Position numbers and translations under genes: made by a program
Notes under the pieces: generated by a model
Told to the model about the DNA's origin: nothing
Database searches by the model: none
The model's input: the letters and a program-made list of their open reading frames with translations, nothing else
Shown: piece by piece, positions 1 to 7,751 of the stretch
Position numbering within the stretch: position 1 is the first letter of the stretch
Layout of the letters: the number at the start of each line of letters is the position of its first letter
Source of the DNA: Luteipulveratus flavus
GTDB lineage: Bacteria > Actinomycetota > Actinomycetes > Actinomycetales > Dermatophilaceae
Assembly: GCF_029080175.1 (NCBI RefSeq)
Contig: NZ_JARFJC010000040.1
Reading direction: 5' to 3' (one strand)
Length of the DNA: 64,000 nucleotides

Positions 1-239
1 ACGACCCGTGGGGGTACGGCGGCTCGCTGGAGTGGGCGACCTCGTGCCCGCCGCCGCGGCACAACTTCAACTCCATCCCGCGGATCCGCTCGGAGCGCCC
101 GGCGTTCGACATCAACCACCCGGAGGCCGCGGTGGCGTCCGTCCAGCCCGCTCCCGGGACGCTCGCCAAGCTCGTCGGTCCGGCCGACCACGGCGCGCAG
201 ACCCTGGGCGGCACTCACCCGGAGGACAGTGACCGATGA
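1..239 (+). CDS. ctaD: Cytochrome c oxidase subunit I, C-terminal end (partial)
   Basis: The window opens inside this gene; the reading frame begins at base 3 and ends with TGA at 237-239. The visible tail of about 78 residues starts DPWGYGGSLEWATSCPPPRHNF, shown here only as the pattern W-G-G-SLEWATS-CPPPRHNF, which is typical of the C-terminus of heme-copper oxidase subunit I in actinobacteria. The protein would be the catalytic, membrane-embedded subunit of the aa3 terminal oxidase. Its stop overlaps the ctaF start by 4 nt (ATGA), so the two are translationally coupled. The catalytic core lies upstream and cannot be judged here. Confidence 0.9.
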   Translation, partial: DPWGYGGSLEWATSCPPPRHNFNSIPRIRSERPAFDINHPEAAVASVQPAPGTLAKLVGPADHGAQTLGGTHPEDSDR

Positions 240-637
240 AGGTCGAGTACAAGCTCTTCGCGATCCTGTGCGTCTTCTGCTTCGGCGTCGGGATCTGGTA
301 CGGCATCTGGACCGGGTGGGAGGAGCCGGTCGGCGTCGTCGGCCTGTTCCTGACCGGCGGCCTCTGCGCCATGATCGGCGGGTTCGTCTGGTGGACCGCC
401 CGCAAGCTCGGTCCGCGTCCGGACGATGACCCCCAGGGCAACATCTCCGACGTCGAGGGCGACTACGGGTTCTTCAGCCCGCACAGCTGGTGGCCGTTCT
501 TCCTGGGCCTCTCCGGCGCGGTCGTGTTCCTCGGCCTGGCCGTCGGCTGGTGGCTGGTGATCATCGGGATGCCGCTGCTGGCGATCTCGGCGGTCGGCTG
601 GGTGTTCGAGTACTTCCGCGGCGAGAACGCCATCTGA
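236..637 (+). CDS. ctaF: Cytochrome c oxidase subunit IV, actinobacterial type
   Basis: A 133-residue membrane protein with four predicted transmembrane segments: about residues 5-25, 32-52, 86-105 and 107-125. It has the family features of actinobacterial CtaF, including the central DVEGDYGFFSPHSWWP stretch just before the third helix. CtaF is an accessory subunit of the aa3 oxidase and part of the bcc-aa3 supercomplex. It follows ctaD with a 4-nt overlap and is followed by a strong hairpin terminator, so it closes the operon. The rest of the supercomplex is encoded nearby on the other strand. Confidence 0.93.
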   Translation: MKVEYKLFAILCVFCFGVGIWYGIWTGWEEPVGVVGLFLTGGLCAMIGGFVWWTARKLGPRPDDDPQGNISDVEGDYGFFSPHSWWPFFLGLSGAVVFLGLAVGWWLVIIGMPLLAISAVGWVFEYFRGENAI

Positions 638-650
638 GGCTTTCTCGACG

Positions 651-694
651 ACGCCGACGGCGCCACCTCCTCCAAGGGGTGGCGCCGTCGGCGT
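651..694 (+). terminator. Intrinsic-type hairpin after ctaF
   Basis: A perfect 17-bp stem (651-667 with 678-694) closes a 10-nt loop, starting 13 nt after the ctaF stop codon. There is no clear T-run, as is common in high-GC actinobacteria. Confidence 0.75.
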
Positions 695-751
695 CTGTGC
701 GTCCTGATCGGAAGGGCCGGCCGTCCCCGGCGGGGGGTTCGTCACTTGACG

Positions 752-1126
752 TCATCCCCAGCCGAGCTCGTGCAGCCGGTCGTCGTCGATCCCGAAGTGA
801 TGTCCGAGCTCGTGGACCACGGTCACGGTGATCTCGTGACGTAGGTGGTCGGTGTCGCGCGCCAGGCGTCGTAGCGGACCGCGGAAGATGGTGATCCGGT
901 CCGGCAGCGAGCCGTAGCCCCAGCCACCGACGCGCTCGGGCAGGGGCGTCCCCTCGTACAGGCCCAGCAGCACCGGACCGTCCGGGGGAGGCTCGTCGTC
1001 GACGAGGATGGCGATGTTGTCCAACCGGTCGAGGAACGCGGGTGGCACGCCGTCCAGCGCCTCTCCGACGATCTCGTCGAACTCCTCGTCGCTCAGGTCA
1101 ACGGCCACGTCCGCATTGTTGCTCAC
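752..1126 (-). CDS. Minimal zincin-type metallopeptidase family protein
   Basis: A 124-residue soluble protein. It ends with the metallopeptidase signature HELGHHFGIDDDRLHELG, that is HExxH followed by G-x-D-x3-HELG. This is the hallmark of the small actinobacterial 'metallopeptidase family protein' (DUF1025-like, MMP-like fold), in which zinc is bound by the two HExxH histidines and a downstream residue. I chose the GTG at 1126 because the protein then starts right at the conserved LSDEEFDEIV segment. In addition a CATGCT -10-like element lies 5 nt upstream, in keeping with the leaderless pattern seen through this window. The longer open frame upstream has no similarity to the family. The substrate is unknown. 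Confidence 0.82.
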   Translation of the reverse strand: MSNNADVAVDLSDEEFDEIVGEALDGVPPAFLDRLDNIAILVDDEPPPDGPVLLGLYEGTPLPERVGGWGYGSLPDRITIFRGPLRRLARDTDHLRHEITVTVVHELGHHFGIDDDRLHELGWG

Positions 1127-1233
1127 GCCGCAGCATGCGACCGGTACCGGGGTCGAGAGAGCCTCCGCGATGGGGTGGGGTGCCGTCGGCGCCGGTTCGG
1201 AACCGCCGCCTGAGGCGCGTGAACCGGCGGCAC

Positions 1234-1277
1234 GACGAAGGGGCGGAACCGCTCGGCAGCGGTTCCGCCCCTTCGTC
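1234..1277 (-). terminator. Terminator hairpin of the ctaE-qcrCAB operon
   Basis: A perfect 20-bp inverted repeat (1234-1253 with 1258-1277) with a 4-nt loop, 20 nt past the qcrB stop codon on the minus strand. It separates the respiratory operon from the metallopeptidase gene. Confidence 0.85.
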
Positions 1278-1296
1278 ATCCGGGGGAGGGAGGACC

Positions 1297-3093
1297 TCAG
1301 CGGTCGCTCTTCTCCTCCTCGAGGTGGCCGTACGCGTGGCTGGTGCCGATCTCCTCGGCGCCGCCGTGCAGGTGGCCGCCGAACTCCTGCGGGTGGCTGT
1401 CCTCGACGGCCGCCGCCTCGAGGGCCTCGTGCTCGCCGTGGTGGTGCGCCGCGGCCAGCTCGGCCGGGGTCACCGCCTCGATGCGGTCGTTGAACCAGAA
1501 GCCCGACAGGCGCGTGCGCAGGCGCTGCTTGGCCGCACCCATGCGACGGACGCCGTTGCCGTCGCTGCCCTCTGGGAGCTCCAGCGGCCGGTTCGACTCG
1601 AACGCCACCAGACGCCACCGGGTGTGCGCATCGAGGGGCTCGTGCGCCTCGAAGAACCGGCCGTCGGCGGTACGGACGATGCGACCGGTCTCGCGGCCGT
1701 GCAGCACCAGGTCACGATCGCGCCGCTGCAGGCTCAGGCAGAGGCGCTTGGTCACCCAGAACACCAGCGGCGGCAGGATGACGGCCGACAGGCGCAGGAT
1801 GTTCGTGATGTCGTTGATCGACAGGTGCAGCTTGATCGCCATGATGTCGTTGCCGGCGGCGAGGAACAGGACCGCGTAGAAGCTGATCGCGGCCATGCCC
1901 AGGGCGGTCCGGGTCGGAGCGTTGCGCGGGCGGTCCAGGATGTGGTGCTCGCGCTTGTCACCGGTGATCCAGGCCTCCAGGAACGGGTACGCGCCGGCGA
2001 TGGTGAACAGCACCGGGATCAGCGCGATCGCACCCAGGAAGATGTTGAAGCTCCAGGTGGTCCCGAAGATGCTGAACTCCAGGAAGCCCGGCAGCAGTCG
2101 TAGCGCTCCGTCGGCGAAGCCCATGTACCAGTCCGGCTGAGCGCCCGCGGTGACCATCGTCGGTTCGTACGGCCCGTATGCCCAGATCGGGTTGATCGTG
2201 ACCAGGCCGGCGATGAGCGCGGTGATACCGAAGACGATGAAGAAGAAGCCACCCGCCTTGGCGATGTAGACCGGCATCATCGGGAAGCCGACGACGTTCT
2301 TCTCGGTGCGGCCGGGGCCGGGGTACTGGGTGTGCTTGTGCACCATCACCAGGATGATGTGCGCCGTGAACAGCCCGACGATGATCGCGGGCAGCAGCAG
2401 CACGTGCACCGTGAAGAGCCGCGGGATGATCGCCTCACCCGGGAAGCCGCCGCCGAACACCATGTAGGAGATGTACGACCCGAGGACCGGGATGGAGAGC
2501 ATGAAGCCCTCGGCGGCTCGCAGGCCGGTACCGGAGAGCAGGTCGTCCGGCAGCGAGTAGCCGGCGAACCCCTCGACCAGCGCCAGCATCAGCAGCGTCA
2601 GACCGATGATCCAGTTGATCTCGCGCGGCTTGCGGAACGCGCCGGTGAAGAACACCCGGAACATGTGCAGCATGATCGCCACGATGAACAGCAGCGCCGC
2701 CCAGTGGTGGATCTGCCGGATGATCAGGCCGCCGCGCACGTCGAAGGAGATGTCCACCGTCGAGGCGTACGCCTCGGACATCGCGATGCCCTTCAACGGC
2801 TCGTAGCTGCCGTCGTAGATCGTGTGGCCCGCGCTCGGCACGAACCAGAAGGTCAGGAAGGTGCCCGTCAGCAGCAGGATCACCAGGGAGTACATGGCGA
2901 TCTCGCCGAGCATGAAGGACCAGTGGTCGGGGAAGACCTTGCGCATCAGGTAGCGGAAGCCCTTGGCGGTGCCGGTGCGCTCGTCCACCCAGCTCGCGAC
3001 CGCGCCGACAGCGCCGGCGCCCTTCGCCGGGGCTGAGGTGTCGTCGTCCTTGCGCAGCGCGTCGGCGCTGCGGGCCGGTGTCTCAGTACTCAT
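1297..3093 (-). CDS. qcrB: Cytochrome bc1 complex cytochrome b subunit
   Basis: A 598-residue polytopic membrane protein, the quinol-oxidising cytochrome b of the actinobacterial bcc complex. Visible hallmarks are the paired heme-ligand histidine helices (IHHWAALLFIVAIMLHMFRV and the later HVLLLPAIIVGLFTAHIILVMVH), the GYSLPDDLLSGTGLR segment, and the Qo-region PDWYMGFADGALRLLPG in the C-terminal half. The C-terminal extension of about 110 residues is charged and unusually His-rich (AAHHHGEHEALE... GGHLHGG... SHAYGHLEEE), facing the cytosol if the topology is standard. The start overlaps the qcrA stop by 4 nt. It is the last gene of the ctaE-qcrC-qcrA-qcrB operon and feeds electrons to CtaC/D/E/F. 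Confidence 0.95.
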   Translation of the reverse strand: MSTETPARSADALRKDDDTSAPAKGAGAVGAVASWVDERTGTAKGFRYLMRKVFPDHWSFMLGEIAMYSLVILLLTGTFLTFWFVPSAGHTIYDGSYEPLKGIAMSEAYASTVDISFDVRGGLIIRQIHHWAALLFIVAIMLHMFRVFFTGAFRKPREINWIIGLTLLMLALVEGFAGYSLPDDLLSGTGLRAAEGFMLSIPVLGSYISYMVFGGGFPGEAIIPRLFTVHVLLLPAIIVGLFTAHIILVMVHKHTQYPGPGRTEKNVVGFPMMPVYIAKAGGFFFIVFGITALIAGLVTINPIWAYGPYEPTMVTAGAQPDWYMGFADGALRLLPGFLEFSIFGTTWSFNIFLGAIALIPVLFTIAGAYPFLEAWITGDKREHHILDRPRNAPTRTALGMAAISFYAVLFLAAGNDIMAIKLHLSINDITNILRLSAVILPPLVFWVTKRLCLSLQRRDRDLVLHGRETGRIVRTADGRFFEAHEPLDAHTRWRLVAFESNRPLELPEGSDGNGVRRMGAAKQRLRTRLSGFWFNDRIEAVTPAELAAAHHHGEHEALEAAAVEDSHPQEFGGHLHGGAEEIGTSHAYGHLEEEKSDR

Positions 3094-4193
3094 CCACGCT
3101 CCCAGAAGCTCGGGCCGACAGGCTCTGCGAAGCCCTGGTCGGCAACGAGGTATCCCTCAGTATCGACAGAGATCTTCAGCTGTGGCAACGGGCGCTTGGC
3201 CGGGCCGAAGATCACCTTGCAGTCGTCGGTCATGTCGAACGTCGACTGGTGGCACGGGCACAGCAGGTGGTGCGTCTGCTGCTCGTACAGACCGACCGGG
3301 CAGCCGACGTGCGTGCAGATCTTGGAGTAGGCCACAACGCCGTCGATGCCCCAGTCGCGCTGGCGCTGGCTCCTGATCTTGGACTCCTCCAGCCGCACGA
3401 GGATGACGGAGGCCTTGACCTTCTCGTTCAGCGGGTGCTCGGTCTCGTTGATGCCCTCGGGCAGCACGTGGAACACCGAGCCCAGCGTGACATCGGTGAG
3501 GCGGATCGCGGTGCCCTCGGGGTCGCGCATGAGCTTGCGCTTGCGCCCGCCCTTGCCGTCCCGCTGACCGATCCGGGTGCTCCACAGCGTGGTCGACAGG
3601 TCGTTCTTGGGCAGCGGGCCGAGCGAGCCCACCAGCTGGAGGCCGAGCGGCACGGCGAACAGCCCGAGCGCACCGCCGAGGGTGTAGACGATCAGCGGCC
3701 GGCGACGGATCTGGGCGGACTCGCCGCCCTCGGTGAGGACGTCGATCGCGCCCTGACGCGCCTCGTCGTCCGAGCGCAGCACGTGGCGCTCCTCGACGAC
3801 CTCCTCGTCGGACATCAGCGTCTTCGCCCAGTGCACGGCGCCCAGTCCGATCCCCAGCAGCGAGAGGCCCAGCGTCACGCCGAGCGCGACGTGCAGGGCG
3901 TTCGTGACGCCGACGAGCGGGAGGGTGACCGTGGAGTTCTTGTCGATGGCGAAGTAGGCCACCGCGAAGCCGACCGTGGCCAGCATCGACAGGACGAACA
4001 GTCCGGCGACCTGACGCTCGGAGCGTCGGGCGGCGGCGTCGTCGTCGTCACCGTGGCGGTGGACGTGCGCGGGCAGCCCCGGGTTGTCGAAGCGGGCGGG
4101 CAGACCGCCGGTGCCCTCGACGTGACCCTTGCTCAGGTCGACCGGCGAGGACCCGGAGCTGCGCTCGGGCAGGTTGTCGTGCTCGCTCATCAA
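3090..4193 (-). CDS. qcrA: Cytochrome bc1 complex Rieske iron-sulfur subunit
   Basis: A 367-residue Rieske protein with three N-terminal transmembrane segments (about 62-83, 100-122, 167-190), the arrangement typical of actinobacterial QcrA. The [2Fe-2S] ligands are visible as C293-T-H295-x2-C298 and C312-P-C314-H315-x-S, with C298 and C314 forming the expected disulfide. The Rieske domain faces outward and passes electrons from quinol to the diheme cytochrome QcrC. Coupled by 4-nt ATGA overlaps to qcrC upstream and qcrB downstream. Confidence 0.96.
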   Translation of the reverse strand: MMSEHDNLPERSSGSSPVDLSKGHVEGTGGLPARFDNPGLPAHVHRHGDDDDAAARRSERQVAGLFVLSMLATVGFAVAYFAIDKNSTVTLPLVGVTNALHVALGVTLGLSLLGIGLGAVHWAKTLMSDEEVVEERHVLRSDDEARQGAIDVLTEGGESAQIRRRPLIVYTLGGALGLFAVPLGLQLVGSLGPLPKNDLSTTLWSTRIGQRDGKGGRKRKLMRDPEGTAIRLTDVTLGSVFHVLPEGINETEHPLNEKVKASVILVRLEESKIRSQRQRDWGIDGVVAYSKICTHVGCPVGLYEQQTHHLLCPCHQSTFDMTDDCKVIFGPAKRPLPQLKISVDTEGYLVADQGFAEPVGPSFWERG

Positions 4194-4969
4194 GCAGCCT
4201 TCCGTCCGAGCCAGACCGCGGCGCCGATCAGCAGACCGATACCGATGGTCCAGGCGAACATGCCTTCCGACACCGGACCGAGGTTGCCGAGGTTGTGACC
4301 CCCGGCGTTCGCCTCGTTGTCGACGTTGTGCAGGTAGGCGATGACGTCGTTCTTGTCCTGGGGGGAGAGGTTGGTGTCGTTGAACACCGGCATCGACTGC
4401 GGGCCGGTCAGCATGGCCTCGTAGATGTGCTTACCCTCGATGTTGCGCAGGCTGGGCGCGAACTTGCCGCGCGTCAGCGCGCCGCCGGAACCGGCGAAGT
4501 TGTGGCACATGGCGCAGTTGACCCGGAACAGCTCACCGCCCTTGGCGATGTTGCCGTTGCCGTTGGTGTACTCCGTGGCCGGCACGGCGGGGCCGGGGCC
4601 GAGCGAGGCGACGTACGCGGCCAGCTGCTTGGTCTCGGTGGCGTCCATCGTGACCTTGTTGCGCTGGGCCTGGACGCCCGGCTGGGTCAGCGGCATGCGT
4701 CCGGTGCCGACCTGGAAGTCGACCGCGGCCGCGCCGACACCCACCAGCGAGGGGCCCGCTGCGGTGCCGTTGGCGTTGGTGCCGTGGCAGCTGGCGCAGT
4801 TGGCGAGGAACAGGTCCTTGCCGGCCTTCACGTCGTCGGCGGTCGCGGTGGCGGCCTTCGCGTCCTTGGGGGCGAGCGCGGTGTAGAGGCCGCCGGTCAC
4901 GACCAGCCCCAGCAGCAGCACGAGCACGATGGCTGCTGGGTGTCGGCGGCGAGCGGCGAGGAAGCTCAC
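4190..4969 (-). CDS. qcrC: Cytochrome bc1 complex diheme cytochrome c subunit
   Basis: 259 residues: an N-terminal signal-anchor (about 11-32), two cytochrome c domains and a C-terminal membrane helix (about 235-255). The two heme-c attachment sites are C58-x2-C61-H62 and C152-x2-C155-H156. In actinobacteria this diheme protein replaces a soluble cytochrome c and bridges the bc1 Rieske centre to the aa3 oxidase, so two CxxCH sites are exactly what is expected. It overlaps qcrA by 4 nt and lies 61 nt downstream of ctaE. Confidence 0.96.
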   Translation of the reverse strand: MSFLAARRRHPAAIVLVLLLGLVVTGGLYTALAPKDAKAATATADDVKAGKDLFLANCASCHGTNANGTAAGPSLVGVGAAAVDFQVGTGRMPLTQPGVQAQRNKVTMDATETKQLAAYVASLGPGPAVPATEYTNGNGNIAKGGELFRVNCAMCHNFAGSGGALTRGKFAPSLRNIEGKHIYEAMLTGPQSMPVFNDTNLSPQDKNDVIAYLHNVDNEANAGGHNLGNLGPVSEGMFAWTIGIGLLIGAAVWLGRKAA

Positions 4970-5030
4970 GTGGTCGTCCTGTCTTCGTCGGTGGGAGGGG
5001 CGGGCAGATGAGGCGTCGTCATCGCGGACC

Positions 5031-5690
5031 TCACTGCAGGAGGTAGATGGTCGCGAACAGCGCGATCCACACCACGTCGACGAAGTGCCAGTAGTAGCTG
5101 GTCACGATCGCGCCGGTGGCCTGGTGGTGGGTGTAGCGACGAGAGGTGAAGGTCCGGCCGATGATCAGCAGGAACGCGAGCAGACCGCCCGTCACGTGCA
5201 GACCGTGGAACCCGGTGGTCAGGTAGAACATCGAGCCGTACGCGTCGGAGTCCAGCCGGATGCCCTCGTGGACGAGCTCGGAGTACTCCATCACCTGACC
5301 GGCGACGAACACCGAGCCGAAGATGTACGTCAGGACGTACCACTCGCGCATGCCCCACTGGCCGAGCTGCAGCAGCTTGCCGGTGCGGAAGGGAACGCCC
5401 TGCTCCGCCTTGAAGACGCCGAGCTGGCACCACACGGAGGAGATCACCAGCACGAGGGTGTTGGCGAGGGCGTAGGGGACGTTGAGCACCTCGGTGTTCT
5501 TGGTCCAGAGCTCGGGCGCCACCGACCGGATTGTGAAGTACATCGCGAAGAGCCCGGCGAAGAACATCAGCTCGCTCGCGAGCCAGACCATCGTGCCGAC
5601 GGCGGTCATGTTCGGGCGGGTCACCGGACCGTGTCCGGCGGGGATTCCTGGTTGGCTCGTCTGAGCAGTCGCGGTCGCCACGTCGGCCAT
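5031..5690 (-). CDS. ctaE: Cytochrome c oxidase subunit III
   Basis: A 219-residue membrane protein with about five transmembrane helices. It carries the subunit III motifs MVWLASELMFFAGLFAMYF near the N-terminus and TTGFHGLHVTGG plus a C-terminal HFVDVVWIALFATIYL. I placed the start at ATG 5690 (MADVATATAQTS), where the family similarity begins; the frame continues upstream but shows only unrelated residues. First gene of the ctaE-qcrCAB operon. The same order occurs at M. tuberculosis Rv2193-Rv2196. Confidence 0.94.
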   Translation of the reverse strand: MADVATATAQTSQPGIPAGHGPVTRPNMTAVGTMVWLASELMFFAGLFAMYFTIRSVAPELWTKNTEVLNVPYALANTLVLVISSVWCQLGVFKAEQGVPFRTGKLLQLGQWGMREWYVLTYIFGSVFVAGQVMEYSELVHEGIRLDSDAYGSMFYLTTGFHGLHVTGGLLAFLLIIGRTFTSRRYTHHQATGAIVTSYYWHFVDVVWIALFATIYLLQ

Positions 5691-5868
5691 TATGGCCCCA
5701 TCCGCGCAGCAAGGGTCGGGCGACCCCCTGGGGGGACCGCCTCCGACGTGAGAGACCGACCGGGATCGTACGAACGCATACGACGAAGCGTAGTACGACG
5801 GTCGGTCGGTCACTACCCGCGAGCAGCCCAACGCGGCGGCCCGCGTACGAGTTCCCGGCCTGGATGGG

Positions 5869-5874
5869 TAGCAT
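5869..5874 (+). promoter_or_regulatory. -10 element TAGCAT, leaderless start of the receiver-like gene
   Basis: TAGCAT ends 6 nt before the ATG at 5881, so transcription should begin at or next to the start codon. No Shine-Dalgarno sequence is present. Confidence 0.55.
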
Positions 5875-5880
5875 CGCCGC

Positions 5881-6315
5881 ATGGCCTCGACCGCTTCCGT
5901 CGCACCCGCGCAGCCGACCGTCCGCAGCCTGTCCGTCCTGCTCTACAGCGACGACATCGCGACTCGCGACGCCGTGCGGATCGGTGTCGGGCGCCGGCCG
6001 GCGCGCGACGTCGAGGTCGCCCGCTGGCGCGAGTGCGCCACGCCGGAGGCCGTGATCGAGGCCGTCGACGCTGGCGGCTACGACCTGCTGATCCTGGACG
6101 GCGAGGCCACCCCGGCCGGCGGCATGGGCCTGTGCCGACAGCTCAAGAACGAGATCTCCGACTGCCCGCCGGTCATCGTCCTGACCGGTCGGCCGCAGGA
6201 CGCGTGGCTCGCGTCCTGGTCACTCGCCGACGCGGCGGTGCCGCAGCCGATCGACCCGCTCACGCTGGGCAGCACGATGGCCGCCGTCGCGCGGCACGCC
6301 GCGCCGTCGGCCTGA
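5881..6315 (+). CDS. Receiver-like (CheY-fold) protein with degenerate active site
   Basis: 144 residues in one domain resembling a response-regulator receiver, with no output domain. The acidic pair D24/D25, the phospho-acceptor position D73 (LLILDGEA) and T102 (VLTG) are present. The invariant lysine that normally precedes a proline near the end is replaced by glutamine (Q122 in VPQPID). A phosphorylation switch of the classical type is therefore doubtful. There is no histidine kinase nearby. The gene precedes trpD by only 4 nt and is probably cotranscribed with it. This stand-alone protein next to trpD/ctaE recurs in actinobacteria, but I know of no proven function. Confidence 0.72.
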   Translation: MASTASVAPAQPTVRSLSVLLYSDDIATRDAVRIGVGRRPARDVEVARWRECATPEAVIEAVDAGGYDLLILDGEATPAGGMGLCRQLKNEISDCPPVIVLTGRPQDAWLASWSLADAAVPQPIDPLTLGSTMAAVARHAAPSA

Positions 6316-6319
6316 GCCG

Positions 6320-7390
6320 ATGACCTTCCGGACCTCCTGGGCCGAGGTCCTGACCTCGCTCCTGAGCGGGAACGACCTCTCCGCCGAGCAGACGGCCTGG
6401 GCGATGGACCAGGTGCTCACCGAGCAGGCCGACCCCGCCCAGCTCGCGGGGTTCCTGGTCGCGCTGCGGGCCAAGGGCGAGACGGCGGCGGAGATGCGTG
6501 GCCTGGCCGACGGCATGCTCGAGCGGGCGATCCGCATCGAGGTGCCGGGGCGCACGCTGGACATCGTCGGCACCGGCGGCGACCAGGCGCACACGGTCAA
6601 CATCTCGACGATGTCCTCCGTCGTCGCCGCGGCGGCGGGCGCCACCGTGGTCAAGCACGGCAACCGGGCGGCCAGCTCCTCCTCCGGGTCGGCGGACGTC
6701 CTGGAGGCGCTCGGCGTGCGGCTCGACCTCACCCCCGACCAGGTGCTGCGGGTAGGGGAGCGCGCCGGCATCACGTTCTGCTTCGCCCAGACCTTCCATC
6801 CCTCGTTCCGGCACGCGGGGTCCGCGCGCCGCGCGTTGGGCATCCCGACCGCGTTCAACGTGCTGGGACCGCTCACCAACCCCGCGCAGACCCGCTACGC
6901 CGCCATCGGGGTGGCGGACGAGCGCATGGCCGCGAACATCGCCGGCGTGTTCTCCGACCGCGGCAAGGACGCGGCCGTCTTCCGCGGCGACGACGGGCTG
7001 GACGAGCTCACGCTCTCGACGACCTCACGCGTGTGGTGGGTACGCGGGCAGGACGTGACCGAGCACCGCATCTCTCCCTCGGACGTGGGGCTCGCACCCG
7101 CACCGCTGGAGGCGCTGCGCGGAGGGGACGCCGACCACAACGCAGGTGTGGTCCGCGAGCTGGTCCAGGGGCGCACCGGCCCGGTCCGCGACGCCGTCCT
7201 GCTCAACGCCGGCGTCGCACTGGCGATCACGGCGACCGGTGACTCCGACGGCTCGGGGTCGCGCTTCGGCTCGCACGACGACCTCGCCTCCGCCGTCGCG
7301 GCGGGGGTTGCTGCCGCGGCAACGGCCATCGACTCGGGCGCAGCGGCCAGCACCCTGCAGCGCTGGGTCGAGGCGACCGCGTCGGTCTAG
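6320..7390 (+). CDS. trpD: Anthranilate phosphoribosyltransferase
   Basis: 356 residues. It transfers the phosphoribosyl group of PRPP to anthranilate in tryptophan synthesis. The PRPP-binding signature VGTGGD is visible near residue 76, followed by KHGNRAASSSSGSADVLEALG, the strongly conserved anthranilate/PRPP loop, and the HPSFRHAGSARRALG segment. Length matches the family (about 340-350). It lies alone, apart from the rest of the trp genes, as is usual for the actinobacterial trpD next to ctaE. Confidence 0.96.
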   Translation: MTFRTSWAEVLTSLLSGNDLSAEQTAWAMDQVLTEQADPAQLAGFLVALRAKGETAAEMRGLADGMLERAIRIEVPGRTLDIVGTGGDQAHTVNISTMSSVVAAAAGATVVKHGNRAASSSSGSADVLEALGVRLDLTPDQVLRVGERAGITFCFAQTFHPSFRHAGSARRALGIPTAFNVLGPLTNPAQTRYAAIGVADERMAANIAGVFSDRGKDAAVFRGDDGLDELTLSTTSRVWWVRGQDVTEHRISPSDVGLAPAPLEALRGGDADHNAGVVRELVQGRTGPVRDAVLLNAGVALAITATGDSDGSGSRFGSHDDLASAVAAGVAAAATAIDSGAAASTLQRWVEATASV

Positions 7391-7399
7391 CCGATCGGC

Positions 7400-7678
7400 T
7401 CAGTCGCCACCGATGCTGAACGCCTCGCCCAGGTCCTTCGAGGAGTAGGTGCGGAAGGCGATGTGCGTCTGGGTGTCGCGGACGCCCTCGACCTTGTTCA
7501 GCCGGTCGGCGATCACGTCGGCGAAGTCCTCGTGCCGCGCCACCTTGGCGACCGCGACGAGGTCGACGTCGCCGGTCACGGAGTAGACCTCGCTCACGCC
7601 CTCGATCTCGACGATGGCCTGGGCCACCTCCGGAATGCGGTTCACGTCGGCCTTGATGAGCACGATGGCGGAGATCAC
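7400..7678 (-). CDS. Stand-alone Lrp/AsnC ligand-binding (RAM) domain protein
   Basis: 92 residues matching only the C-terminal effector-binding half of Lrp/AsnC regulators (beta-alpha-beta-beta-alpha-beta). There is no helix-turn-helix. Family features are the N-terminal ISAIVLIKAD strand and the GVSEVYSVTGDVDLVAVAKV region carrying the turn that binds amino acids. Such proteins form ligand-binding oligomers without DNA binding. The GTG start at 7678 fits a TAGAGT -10 element 6 nt upstream. It converges on trpD with 9 nt between the stop codons. Confidence 0.85.
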   Translation of the reverse strand: MISAIVLIKADVNRIPEVAQAIVEIEGVSEVYSVTGDVDLVAVAKVARHEDFADVIADRLNKVEGVRDTQTHIAFRTYSSKDLGEAFSIGGD

Positions 7679-7684
7679 CGGGCC

Positions 7685-7690
7685 ACTCTA
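7685..7690 (-). promoter_or_regulatory. -10 element TAGAGT, leaderless start of the Lrp/RAM gene
   Basis: On the minus strand TAGAGT ends 6 nt before the GTG at 7678; there is no ribosome-binding site. Confidence 0.5.
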
Positions 7691-7751
7691 GCCAGCGTGC
7701 CGCCCCTGGGGCCCGGCCGGTCAACGGCGCCGGACGCCCGCTGGACCGCCC

